From DAONJL01 sp035405645 [NCBI: bacterium] (GTDB lineage: Bacteria > JAGOBX01 > DAONJL01): a stretch of DNA of 64,000 bases. Shown piece after piece: positions 9,130-18,540 of the stretch. The DNA is taken from the NCBI GenBank assembly GCA_035405645.1, contig DAONJL010000009.1:21245-85244 (forward strand), written 5' to 3'. The notes below the pieces were generated by a model. It was not told the origin of the DNA. It made no database searches and saw nothing but the letters and a program-made list of their open reading frames with translations. The translations under genes and the position numbers were made by a program. Numbering within the stretch: the first letter of the stretch is position 1; every line of letters starts with the position of its first letter.

Positions 9130-10071
9130 TTATTTATTAAAACTCCAATCTATTATTTTCCCTTCTTTTGAAGTAATTATTTTTAACATAAAAGGTGCTT
9201 CTTTTCGCCTTATAAAAAATTTCGGCAATTTGCCTTTAATATGAAATCTTAAATCTTTCAAAATTATTTCATTGTAATCAGCATATACTTTTTTTTCATA
9301 AACAGGAAATGATGTGAACCATAAATATGTTTTTAAAAATTTTAATTGTTTATATAATTCATTTATTTCAGCATCATTAAAATTTGCTTTTTTATATTTC
9401 TCATTTGAATTATTAAATTTTGAAAATTCTGTAATTTGATTTGTTTTATAATATCCATCATCATCAATAATAATTCGCCAGTTTATTGGTGTAAATAAAA
9501 CTGGAACAAAATAAACATTTTTTGTTTCTAATGAATAATATTTATCTTTCAAAATAATTAAACTAATAAAATTTAATAAAGGATAAAAGAAAATATAAAT
9601 AAAACCAATAATAAGAAATAATCTTTTTTTTGTTGCTAAAAATAAAAGCAAGAAAAATAATAAAGGTAAAGTATATAAAAAATCAATAATAAAAACAAGA
9701 TTTAATGAAAAACGTTTATTTGAAAAAGGCAATAAAATTTGTGTTCCATAGGAAGTAATTAAATCCAGAAAAATATGAATAAATAAAGTTAATAAAGAAA
9801 AAAAATAACATTGCCAGAATTTTTCTTTCTTATGAAAAAAAATAAAAGTTAAAAAAAAAGCCAAAAAAAAAGCACCAAAAATTGAATGTGTAATACCACG
9901 ATGATGAATTAAAGAAAATTCAAAAGAAATAAAAGAAGTTAATGCGTCAATATCAGGAAAAATAGATGCAATAATTATTGTATTTCTAAATCTATTTTTT
10001 TCATTATTAAATCTTTCTGAAAAAAGATTATAGATAATATATCCAGATGATAAATGTGTAATTGGTTCCAT
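9130..10071 (-). CDS. YdjM-like (DUF457) membrane-bound metal-dependent hydrolase
   Basis: 313 residues with an N-terminal MEPITHLSSGYIIYN and ASIFPDIDALTSF, then FSLIHHRGITHSIFG: the His/Asp metal-site pattern of the DUF457/YdjM family. Four to five membrane segments lie within residues 60-180, followed by a soluble 130-residue tail that ends TSKEGKIIDWSF. The substrate is unknown. It sits 3 bp from the LptC/A-like gene and 3 bp downstream of proS. Confidence 0.75.
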   Translation of the reverse strand: MEPITHLSSGYIIYNLFSERFNNEKNRFRNTIIIASIFPDIDALTSFISFEFSLIHHRGITHSIFGAFFLAFFLTFIFFHKKEKFWQCYFFSLLTLFIHIFLDLITSYGTQILLPFSNKRFSLNLVFIIDFLYTLPLLFFLLLFLATKKRLFLIIGFIYIFFYPLLNFISLIILKDKYYSLETKNVYFVPVLFTPINWRIIIDDDGYYKTNQITEFSKFNNSNEKYKKANFNDAEINELYKQLKFLKTYLWFTSFPVYEKKVYADYNEIILKDLRFHIKGKLPKFFIRRKEAPFMLKIITSKEGKIIDWSFNK

Positions 10072-10074
10072 TTA

Positions 10075-11796
10075 TTAAGCGTTTTTTAAGTTATTAATAA
10101 TTTTTTTTATTTCTGTTACTAATGCTGAAATTTCAATTTTATGTTTTATCTTTTCTTTTCGCAAAGCAATTTCCACACAATTTTCCTGTAAATTTTTTTT
10201 ACCAATTATTATTTTTATTGGTATGCCAATTAAATCAGCATCTTTAAATTTAAAGCCCGGCGAAACATTTCTATCATCAAATAGAACTTCATAATTATTT
10301 GCTAATAATTCTTGATATATTTTTTCACCAACATTAAATTCATCTGTATTTTCTTTATTTAATGGTATAACAATAATTTGAAAAGGTGCAATTTCAATAG
10401 GCCAGATAATTCCATCTTCGTCATTATTCTGTTCTATTGCTGCTGCAATTATTCGTGTTATACCTATGCCATAACATCCCATTACCATTTCCTTTAATTT
10501 TCCATCAGGTGCAGCAAATAAACATTTTAATGCTTTTGAATATTTAGTTCCTAATTTAAAAATTTGACCAACTTCAATACCACGATATTCTTCTAATATT
10601 TTGCCACATTTAATACATTTATCACCTTTTTTAATTATTGCTAAATCAAAAAATTTATCTATTTTTAAATCTGATAAATTTACATTTTTATAATGATAAT
10701 TTGTTACATTTGCACCACAAATAAAATTTTGTAATTTCATTATTGATTTATCAGCAATAATTTTTACATTATCTGGCAAACCAATAGGACCAGCAAATCC
10801 TACTTCTGCTCTTGTTATTTTCTTTGTTGTTTCATTATCAGTCATTTCAATAATATCAACATCAAGAGCCTGTCTTAATTTGGCTTCATTTATTTCTCTA
10901 TCACCACGAATTAAAACTGCAAATATTTGTTCGTTACTTTTATATAAAATTGTTTTTACTAATTTATATGATTTAACATTAAAAAATTCTGATACTTCAT
11001 CAACTGTCTTTTTTTCTGGTGTAAAAACTTTTTCGATTTGTAATTTTTCCTCTTCTTCTTCAATTTCTTCAATTATTCCTTCGGCAGTTTCAACAGTCGC
11101 AGCATAACCACAATTATTATCAGGACAACTTAAAACAAGTGATTCACCACTATCAGCGAGCACCATAAATTCATGTGTTGTTTTGCCACCAATTGCACCA
11201 GAATCAGCAAGCACTGCGCGAAATCTTAAACCACATCTTTTAAAAATATTTGAATATGTTTGAAACATTATATCATAATACTCATCTAAAGACTTTTCAT
11301 CAGTATGAAAACTATATGCATCTTTCATAATAAATTCACGAGCACGCATAACACCAAATCGCGGTCTTATTTCATCACGAAATTTTGTCTGTATTTGAAA
11401 TAAACATATTGGTAGTTCTTTATATGACTTGATTTCATTTCTCACTAAATCAGTAATTATTTCTTCGTGTGTTGGACCAAGTGCAAAATCTCTATTATGC
11501 CTATCTTTCATTCGCATTAGTTCTTTTCCATAAACATTCCATCTTCCACTTTCCTGCCATAATTCTGCAGGTGATAAAATTGGTAATAATAATTCAATTG
11601 CTCCTGCTTTTTCCATTTCTGTGCGAACAATATTTTCAATTTTTTTTATAATACGAAAACAAATTGGTAAATAATTATAAATACCAGCAGATAATTTTCT
11701 AATTAAACCAGCACGAACCATTAATTTATGGCTAATTATTTCCGCATCAGATGGTGCTTCTTTTAATGTTGGAATAAAATATTTAGATAATCTCAT
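10075..11796 (-). CDS. proS: Prolyl-tRNA synthetase with editing domain
   Basis: 573 residues, the bacterial-type ProRS. Class II motif 2 is in FRDEIRPRFGVMRAREF and motif 3 in GCYGIGITRIIAAAIE. Between them, about residues 240-380, lies the YbaK-like INS domain that deacylates Ala-tRNA(Pro); GFAGPIGLP belongs to it. The anticodon-binding domain is C-terminal. AGGAGG lies 11 nt before the ATG at 11796. Full length, no lesions. Confidence 0.97.
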   Translation of the reverse strand: MRLSKYFIPTLKEAPSDAEIISHKLMVRAGLIRKLSAGIYNYLPICFRIIKKIENIVRTEMEKAGAIELLLPILSPAELWQESGRWNVYGKELMRMKDRHNRDFALGPTHEEIITDLVRNEIKSYKELPICLFQIQTKFRDEIRPRFGVMRAREFIMKDAYSFHTDEKSLDEYYDIMFQTYSNIFKRCGLRFRAVLADSGAIGGKTTHEFMVLADSGESLVLSCPDNNCGYAATVETAEGIIEEIEEEEEKLQIEKVFTPEKKTVDEVSEFFNVKSYKLVKTILYKSNEQIFAVLIRGDREINEAKLRQALDVDIIEMTDNETTKKITRAEVGFAGPIGLPDNVKIIADKSIMKLQNFICGANVTNYHYKNVNLSDLKIDKFFDLAIIKKGDKCIKCGKILEEYRGIEVGQIFKLGTKYSKALKCLFAAPDGKLKEMVMGCYGIGITRIIAAAIEQNNDEDGIIWPIEIAPFQIIVIPLNKENTDEFNVGEKIYQELLANNYEVLFDDRNVSPGFKFKDADLIGIPIKIIIGKKNLQENCVEIALRKEKIKHKIEISALVTEIKKIINNLKNA

Positions 11797-11825
11797 TTTA
11801 TTTTCTTCCTCCTAAAACAAATAAT

Positions 11826-13640
11826 TCAGTTTTTACGATACTCTGCAACTTTGTTTAATATTTCGATTAAATCTTCATTAGTAAATGGTTTTTGAAGAAA
11901 GGCAAAAATTCCATCTAATAGATATTTTTCAATATCAAGATTTAATTTACCAGAAATAAATATAACTGGAATATAATTTTTTATTTCTTTAATTTTTTTG
12001 AATAACACTTCACCACTCATTTCAGGTAAAAGCAAATCAAGAAAAATAACATCAAAATCATTTGTAAAAATTAAAGATAACGCTTCTTTACTTACATTGG
12101 AAGTTATGACATTTTTTATACCATATTGCAAAAGGACATTTTTAAATAATTCTGTAAACTCAATCTCATCATCAACAATTAATACTTTTAATTTTTTACA
12201 TTTTTTAGATAATTTTATTAAATTTTTTTTATCATCAGATTTTTTATTATTTATAAAATCAGCAACCGGTAAAGTGATAGTAAAAGTAGTGCCTTTATTT
12301 ACTTCACTTTCAACATCAATAATTCCATTATGATTTTGAATAATCATATAAATAATAGACAAACCTAAACCAGTGCCTTTTAAACCATAACTATCCTGTG
12401 AATGTGCACCTTTGGTTGTAAAAAATGGTTCAAAAATTTTTTTCTTTATATCATCAGCCATACCAATACCAGTATCCTGAAATATAATAACAATTTTATC
12501 TTCAATTTGTTTTGTCTCAATAATAATTTTCCCGCTACCTTTTGGTTTAATTGCATCACGAGCATTTAATATTAAATTTAATATCACCTGTTGCATCTGT
12601 ATCTTATCTATATTAACTAATGAATGTGTATAATAGTTACATATAATTTCTATATTCTCTAATTGCAATTGTTTCTTTTGCATATTTATTACTTCATTTA
12701 TCACATCTTCAATTTTACAATAATTTTTTTGAGGTTCTTTTGGGGAAGCAAATTGTAATAATCGTGAAACAATATCACTGCCAATTTTTGTTTGGCGTTC
12801 TATTGTCTGTAATAATTTTATTGCTTTTGAATGCAAATTTTTAATTCGTTTTTGATGATATAACGATAACAATTGTGTATTACCTAATATAATTCCAAGT
12901 ATATTATTAAATTCGTGAGAAATACCTGCTGCTAATTGTCCAACTGCTGTTAATTTTTCTGTTTGTAATAATTGATTTTGTAATCTAATTTTTTCAGTAA
13001 CATTTACAATAATTCCAACTGTTCCTACTTTCTTTTGAGAATTATTTTCATTTTTTAAATATGAACCTGCTGCTACAACTTCACCATAAGAAGTTAAAAT
13101 TCCATAAGTTTCATCTTCTTTACTTTCTTTTGGAATTAATCTTATTAACAAATTTGATGTCTTTCTTGAACCTGTTCTTCGTTCATCAAATAATTTAGGT
13201 GAATATTTAGAACCTGTGATTTTTCCTTTATATTTTGGTAATACATATTTCCTGCTTATTTTTTCTAAATCATCAGGATGGACAATTACACTAAAATGTT
13301 TTCCTATTAATTCTTCCTTTTTATAACCAAGTGATTTTATTTCATCATTAACATAAGTAAAAAAACCATTTTCATCTATTTTATAAACTATCACTGGTAA
13401 TGCAGATAATAAATTTTCATAAGCCTTTATTTTCTCATTTATTAATTTTTTATAACTTTTTTTAGTTTTTTGAATTGCTAATAATTCATTATTTATTTTT
13501 ATTTCTTCTTCTATTTTTTCTTTTTCATTTTTTAATGCTATATAATTTTTTCTTAAATTTTGTAATTCAACTTTGACTTTGATTAATTCATTTATTATTT
13601 CTTCTTTTGTAGCATTTTTATAATAGTTAGAAATATTCAT
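11826..13640 (-). CDS. Soluble PAS-histidine kinase-receiver hybrid
   Basis: 604 residues and no membrane segment. A coiled coil (about 10-75) leads into a PAS domain (76-217, with KSLGYKKEELIGKHFS and VHPDDLEKIS). The kinase core has H242 in AAGISHEFNNIL, N-box NLILNARDAI, G1 FQDTGIGM, FEPFFTTKG and GTGLGLSII. The C-terminal receiver (485-604) has D535 and K584. The DERRTGSRKT stretch inside the PAS region is typical of PAS kinases I know from spirochaetes and deltaproteobacteria. A cytoplasmic cue is expected; the partner is unknown. AGGAGA precedes the ATG. Confidence 0.93.
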   Translation of the reverse strand: MNISNYYKNATKEEIINELIKVKVELQNLRKNYIALKNEKEKIEEEIKINNELLAIQKTKKSYKKLINEKIKAYENLLSALPVIVYKIDENGFFTYVNDEIKSLGYKKEELIGKHFSVIVHPDDLEKISRKYVLPKYKGKITGSKYSPKLFDERRTGSRKTSNLLIRLIPKESKEDETYGILTSYGEVVAAGSYLKNENNSQKKVGTVGIIVNVTEKIRLQNQLLQTEKLTAVGQLAAGISHEFNNILGIILGNTQLLSLYHQKRIKNLHSKAIKLLQTIERQTKIGSDIVSRLLQFASPKEPQKNYCKIEDVINEVINMQKKQLQLENIEIICNYYTHSLVNIDKIQMQQVILNLILNARDAIKPKGSGKIIIETKQIEDKIVIIFQDTGIGMADDIKKKIFEPFFTTKGAHSQDSYGLKGTGLGLSIIYMIIQNHNGIIDVESEVNKGTTFTITLPVADFINNKKSDDKKNLIKLSKKCKKLKVLIVDDEIEFTELFKNVLLQYGIKNVITSNVSKEALSLIFTNDFDVIFLDLLLPEMSGEVLFKKIKEIKNYIPVIFISGKLNLDIEKYLLDGIFAFLQKPFTNEDLIEILNKVAEYRKN

Positions 13641-13674
13641 TATTTTTCTCCTTTTTTTAGTTCAATTTTTTTTA

Positions 13675-15456
13675 TTAAATATATTTTAATTCTTCCAATG
13701 CTTTTTGACATTCGCTTTCTGATAAAACAGAGCCGTGATAATCTACTACTCGTTCCATAAATGAAATTCCTTTGCCTTTTATTGTATATGCAATTATCAT
13801 TTTTGGTCTATCAATTATTTCATTTGCTTTTTTAAATGCGAGCAGCAATTCTTCTATATCATGACCATTTACTGTAATTACATACCAGCCAAATGAAATC
13901 CATTTATCAGCAAGTGGTTCTATAGTTGATTTTACCTGAAAAACAGAACCATCAATTTGAAGACCATTATAATCAATTATAGCAATTAAATTATCTAATT
14001 TATAATGATTTGCAGTCATAGCTGCTTCCCATATCTCGCCTTCCTCGACTTCACCATCACCAAGTAAAACATAGACTTTATAATTCTTTTTAAATAATTT
14101 GCCAATCATAGCCATTCCATTAGCAGCAGAAAGTCCCTGGCCTAAAGAACCTGTTGTCATATCAACACCAGGTGTTTTATTCATATCTGGATGACCTTGT
14201 AATTTACTATTGATTTTTCTTAATGTCCATAATTGTTCTCTTTCAAAAAAACCTGCTCTTGCAAGAACAGCATAATATGCTGGTGCACCATGTCCTTTTG
14301 ATAAAATAAATCTGTCTCGATTTTCCCAGCGTGGTTCTTTTGGATTATATGTCATTACACTAAAATAAAGTGTTGTTAAAATTTCAATTGCAGATAAAGA
14401 ACCACCAGGATGACCTGATTTTGCTATTGCAAGCATCTGTATTACATCTTTCCTGATTTCATTCGCTATTTTATATAATTCCTGAACTGTCTTATTTTTT
14501 GTTGTTATTATACTTGATTCTTTATTTGTCTGATTATCTTTGATAAATTCTTCTACTTTTTCTGCTGTTGGAAATGTCTTTTGTATGCCATATTTACTAA
14601 TTGTTAATGCTGATACTGCATTTGCATATTCAATTGCCGCAGGTAATGTAGAACCTTTATATAATGCAACAGCAAGTGCACCACTAAAAGCACTGCTTGC
14701 ACCTGATTTATCTTTTATTTTTACTCGATAATATGGAAAATGTTTTGTTAGATTTTTTGATACAAGCAGAACACCTGTATTATCCATTGTAATAATTACA
14801 TTATTAACACCACGCTCAATCAAATATTGTCCTGCTTTTGTGGCTGCTTCTATATGGCTCGCCATTCTGCCAGTAATTATTTCTGCTTCTATTTGATTTA
14901 TAATAATTATATCAACAAGTTTTAATAAATCATCAGATAATTTAAAAGCAGGTGAAGCATTTAATATATTTATTATTCCAAATCTTTTAGTAAATTTGAA
15001 GCAATACTCAATAGTTGAAACAGGTATTTCAAGTTGTGTTAGCAATATTTTAGAATTTTTTAAAATCTCGATAGAGGCATCAATATCTTCAATATCTAAA
15101 TCAGCATTAGCACCTTGCGCGACAAGAATTGAACGCTGGCCTATTGAATTTATCATTATTAATGCTGAACCTGTTTTATTCTTTTTTGAGATAAATATAT
15201 TTTCTGTTGCAATGTTATTCTTTTTTAAATTCTTTAATACACTTTTACCTGATTTATCATTACCTATTTTTGAAATAAACTTTACAGGTGCTCCTAATCG
15301 TGAAATAACTATTGCTTGATTTGCACCTTTACCACCAAAACCTTTTTGATATGTTTTGCCAAGCACTGTTTCACCTAATTTTGGTATTCGCTCTGTATAA
15401 ATAATCATATCAATATGAGAACTACCAACAACACAAATATAATTAGTATCTATCAT
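13675..15456 (-). CDS. PfkB sugar-kinase domain fused to transketolase N-terminal (TPP) half; kinase site lost
   Basis: 593 residues in one clean frame. Residues 1-306 are a ribokinase-like PfkB fold: GETVLGKTYQKGFGGKGANQ (28-47), LLTQLE and IIINQIEAE. The catalytic motif, normally GAGDAF, reads GASSAF (252-257): the catalytic Asp is Ser255 and the oxyanion-hole Gly is Ser254. Phosphotransfer is therefore unlikely. After a linker, residues 326-593 match the thiamine-diphosphate half of transketolase: SGHPGGSLS, LSKGHGAPAYYAVL, TGSLGQGLS and the TPP motif from GDGE (466) to N497. This half looks intact and needs a separate C-terminal partner (TktC), which is not in the window. The kinase-like part may bind sugar as a sensor or docking unit (inference). 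It overlaps the upstream gene by 14 bp. Confidence 0.9.
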   Translation of the reverse strand: MIDTNYICVVGSSHIDMIIYTERIPKLGETVLGKTYQKGFGGKGANQAIVISRLGAPVKFISKIGNDKSGKSVLKNLKKNNIATENIFISKKNKTGSALIMINSIGQRSILVAQGANADLDIEDIDASIEILKNSKILLTQLEIPVSTIEYCFKFTKRFGIINILNASPAFKLSDDLLKLVDIIIINQIEAEIITGRMASHIEAATKAGQYLIERGVNNVIITMDNTGVLLVSKNLTKHFPYYRVKIKDKSGASSAFSGALAVALYKGSTLPAAIEYANAVSALTISKYGIQKTFPTAEKVEEFIKDNQTNKESSIITTKNKTVQELYKIANEIRKDVIQMLAIAKSGHPGGSLSAIEILTTLYFSVMTYNPKEPRWENRDRFILSKGHGAPAYYAVLARAGFFEREQLWTLRKINSKLQGHPDMNKTPGVDMTTGSLGQGLSAANGMAMIGKLFKKNYKVYVLLGDGEVEEGEIWEAAMTANHYKLDNLIAIIDYNGLQIDGSVFQVKSTIEPLADKWISFGWYVITVNGHDIEELLLAFKKANEIIDRPKMIIAYTIKGKGISFMERVVDYHGSVLSESECQKALEELKYI

Positions 15457-16897
15457 AATAATCTTCTTCTTTTGTTCGTTTTATACCGTTTTTTAAATAA
15501 TAAATTGTTTCATCAACTAAATTATCAACAGGACTGCGTGATAATATTTTTTTAAATTTGAGTAAATGATTTAATGCTTTTTCTTTTTCATCTTTTTGAT
15601 TATTCTTATCATAATTATAAGCATAAAAAAGGCCTAAATATAAATGGCTAAAAGCTTCATTATCATCTATAGCAAGTGCTTTTAAAAAATTTTCTTCTGC
15701 TCTTTTAAAATCAAAATCGCGTCTATATGCATATCCTAATTTTTGATATGTTGTCGGATTTTTATCATATAGTTTTATAGCTTCGTTATAATACTTGATT
15801 GCAGAAAATGTTTTATTTAATCTTAATGCTTCTTCACCTAAGCTTTCATATTCAAGATATTTATCTTTTATTTCAGCACTAATTTCAAATTGTGGAAATT
15901 TTATATTTGCTGGATAATCAACTTTTATTGTATATGTATCGCCATCAGTTTCTAAATAAATATTACCAACTAAATCTGTACGATAAACTTTCGTTCCATA
16001 AATTGATAATCTATTAATAACACTCATTTTTGGTAATCCATAAACATTATTTTTACCAACTAAAATTATGCCAACCTCAGGATTAACTGCTTTTAAAAAA
16101 GGATAAAAAGTTGATGTAGCACTACCATGATGAGCAACTTTTAATATATTTGCTTTTATATCATAACCTTTTTTTAATATGTATTTTTCACTTTCATATT
16201 CTCCATCACCAGCAAACAAAAATTTTATTTTATTCACTCTCATTTTGATATATATTGATTGATTATTATAATTGCCATCTTCATACCATTCTTTTATTCC
16301 GCTTTTTATTACTTCTGCTTCTATGTTCGCTCCAAAATCAAGTTTTTCACCTTCCTTTGGAATACCTAATAAAATATTTTTTTCTTTTATTATTTCAAAC
16401 ATTGCTTTATACGCATTAGAAGGATGCGGTGCTCCACAAACCAATACTTTTTCAACAGGAAAATTATTTAATAAATAAAGAGCGCCGCCATAATGATCAA
16501 AATGTGGATGTGTAACTACAAATAAATCAATTTTAGTTCTGCCTACTTTTTGTAAATATGGAATTACTAAATATTTTTCACGTGCTGGAAGACTTGCATC
16601 AATTAAAATTGTTTTATCAGGTGTGAGAATTAATATTGCATCACCTATATTATTTCTTATTGTATTATTTATTGCTGCATTTAAGCCTCTATCATCTAAA
16701 CTATAGCCATCAAATTCTTCGCGATAATCAGGTGTAAAAAAAACTACCTGAACTTTTCCATTAAAATTATTTGTTATTTCTGCTTCTTTTTGAATAGTTT
16801 GAATTTGTTGTTGTTCTTGCCCTTTTTGATTACACGCTATTAATGTAAATAAAATTATAATCAAAATATTAAAAAATTTTTTCATTATTTTTCTCAC
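15443..16897 (-). CDS. ComEC-type metallo-beta-lactamase lipoprotein with TPR tail
   Basis: 484 residues. A signal peptide ends in a good lipobox, TLIAC, with Cys22. Residues 45-330 form a metallo-beta-lactamase domain of the ComEC/Rec2 type: VVTHPHFDHYGGAL with H130, H132, D134 and H135, and VAHHGSATS. Three to four TPR units follow (about 345-450; LGEEALRLNKTFSAIKYYNEA). It is predicted to be an exported, lipid-anchored hydrolase. The substrate could be nucleic acid or a phosphodiester, but there is no ComEC membrane domain here, so a role in DNA uptake is not implied. A second in-frame Met at codon 5 is an alternative start. Confidence 0.85.
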   Translation of the reverse strand: MRKIMKKFFNILIIILFTLIACNQKGQEQQQIQTIQKEAEITNNFNGKVQVVFFTPDYREEFDGYSLDDRGLNAAINNTIRNNIGDAILILTPDKTILIDASLPAREKYLVIPYLQKVGRTKIDLFVVTHPHFDHYGGALYLLNNFPVEKVLVCGAPHPSNAYKAMFEIIKEKNILLGIPKEGEKLDFGANIEAEVIKSGIKEWYEDGNYNNQSIYIKMRVNKIKFLFAGDGEYESEKYILKKGYDIKANILKVAHHGSATSTFYPFLKAVNPEVGIILVGKNNVYGLPKMSVINRLSIYGTKVYRTDLVGNIYLETDGDTYTIKVDYPANIKFPQFEISAEIKDKYLEYESLGEEALRLNKTFSAIKYYNEAIKLYDKNPTTYQKLGYAYRRDFDFKRAEENFLKALAIDDNEAFSHLYLGLFYAYNYDKNNQKDEKEKALNHLLKFKKILSRSPVDNLVDETIYYLKNGIKRTKEEDYYDRY

Positions 16898-16915
16898 TTT
16901 CTTTTTTAAATATTT

Positions 16916-18496
16916 TTAATCATAAATAAATAACTTATTATTCCAAATTGTTTCAAATGACATTTCATTTTCACAATATAAGCATTTGATAATAAGAGGG
17001 TCAGTTGATATTACATAATGTGAACAAACTACACCTTCTTTATAAATTGGATTGCTAATACATTTTTCATTATTACAATAAATTAAATTATCAATTTTAT
17101 CAGGTAATTGAACTGAAATTTTTCTTTTTACTTTTCCATTTTCAATTATACTAATTCTTGCAGAGGGTGATATAATTGCTATTTTTAATAAATCACGTTC
17201 TGATAATTCGTATTTTGTGTGGATTTTAAGCATATCTTTTTTGCCACTCTTACTTTGTAAGCATTTAGCAAGTGTTAATGGTATTGTCTCATTGTGTTCA
17301 AAACCTAAAAATCCTGCTAAACGACGAGCACGATTTACTGCTATATGGTCAATTACAATACCATCATTATCTATATAACCTGAGCGTGGATTCTGCAATT
17401 CTTTTTTATGTATATGAACTGGCAATTCAATAATTTTGATATTTGTATCTGATTTTTCTGCGTGATATATTGGTATATTTGTTGATGAAATTTTACCAGT
17501 AATCAAACCATAAATTGCTTCACGAACATACATTCCATTTGTTGCTTGTTGATAATAATAAGCATATTCTGAATTATTAACTGAATAATGAATTTCTTGC
17601 ATCTCTTTATCTATTGGCAATGGATGTAAAATTTTCATATTTTTTCTTATATTTAATTTTTTAAGTAAATCTAATGTTATTGACCAATTTTTGCCAATAT
17701 TTTTTCGTTCATTTTCATCACGAAATCTTTCTTTTTGAAAACGAGTTACATAAGCAATATCAACTTTTTCTAATGCTTCAAAAATATTATCATAGATAAA
17801 AAACTGAACTTTATTTCTTTTTAAAAAATCAATATAATGTTTTTCAGGACCAAAACCTGGTGGAAATGCTAAATGTAATCTAATATTTTTAAATAAAGGT
17901 GCAATTGTAATTAGCGAATGTGTTGTTCGCCCATATTTTAAATCATTAAATAAACCAAGGTCAAAATCATCTAATCGACCAAGTATTTCTTTTATTGTAA
18001 ATAAATCTAACAAACATTGTGTAGGATGCTGATTTTTACCATCTCCTCCATTTACTATCATTGTGCGACGACGGCTTACATCTTCTGGACATTTTCTTTT
18101 CTCATCTTCAAAAGCCATATCAGAAACAATTGAAGCCCAGCGTGCAGAACCATCAAGATGATGACGCATTACTATTATTCGATTTCTATAACCAATTAAC
18201 ATTCTCAAAGTATCAGCCCAACTTTCGCCTTTACCAAGTGATGTTGCTTCGCCTGATGAAAAACCATCAACAATAGAACCTAATTCAAAACCTGCTGTTC
18301 TTGAACTTAAATTTGTTCTGGTGCTTATTTCTGTAAACGCTGTTGCTATCTTAATATTATTGAGTAAACCTTTATAGGTTGACTCATTATTTAATGTTGC
18401 TTTTTTTATATTTCTTGCTGTTTCAAGTATAAATTCAATTTGCTCTCGATTAAAATCACTCATTGATATAATATCTATTTCTAATCCGCCTTTCAT
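16916..18496 (-). CDS. pyrB: Aspartate carbamoyltransferase, fused catalytic and regulatory chains
   Basis: 526 residues. The catalytic part (1-340) has EISTRT (57-61), the Lys loop SLGKGESWADTL, MRHHLDGSAR, QHPTQCLLD, YGRTTHS and TRFQKERF: every substrate-binding residue of ATCase I look for is present. The C-terminal part is a PyrI chain (GIVIDHIAV, RKISVQLPDKIDNLI) with a four-Cys zinc site (YCNNEKC, then KCLYC). It makes carbamoyl-aspartate for pyrimidines, and the PyrI part should allow nucleotide feedback. PyrBI fusions are known from Thermotoga and Treponema. AAGGTGA precedes the ATG. pyrG lies just upstream. Confidence 0.94.
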   Translation of the reverse strand: MKGGLEIDIISMSDFNREQIEFILETARNIKKATLNNESTYKGLLNNIKIATAFTEISTRTNLSSRTAGFELGSIVDGFSSGEATSLGKGESWADTLRMLIGYRNRIIVMRHHLDGSARWASIVSDMAFEDEKRKCPEDVSRRRTMIVNGGDGKNQHPTQCLLDLFTIKEILGRLDDFDLGLFNDLKYGRTTHSLITIAPLFKNIRLHLAFPPGFGPEKHYIDFLKRNKVQFFIYDNIFEALEKVDIAYVTRFQKERFRDENERKNIGKNWSITLDLLKKLNIRKNMKILHPLPIDKEMQEIHYSVNNSEYAYYYQQATNGMYVREAIYGLITGKISSTNIPIYHAEKSDTNIKIIELPVHIHKKELQNPRSGYIDNDGIVIDHIAVNRARRLAGFLGFEHNETIPLTLAKCLQSKSGKKDMLKIHTKYELSERDLLKIAIISPSARISIIENGKVKRKISVQLPDKIDNLIYCNNEKCISNPIYKEGVVCSHYVISTDPLIIKCLYCENEMSFETIWNNKLFIYD

Positions 18497-18540
18497 TTTT
18501 TCACCTTCCTATTTTTATTTTGTATTTATTAACTAAATTT

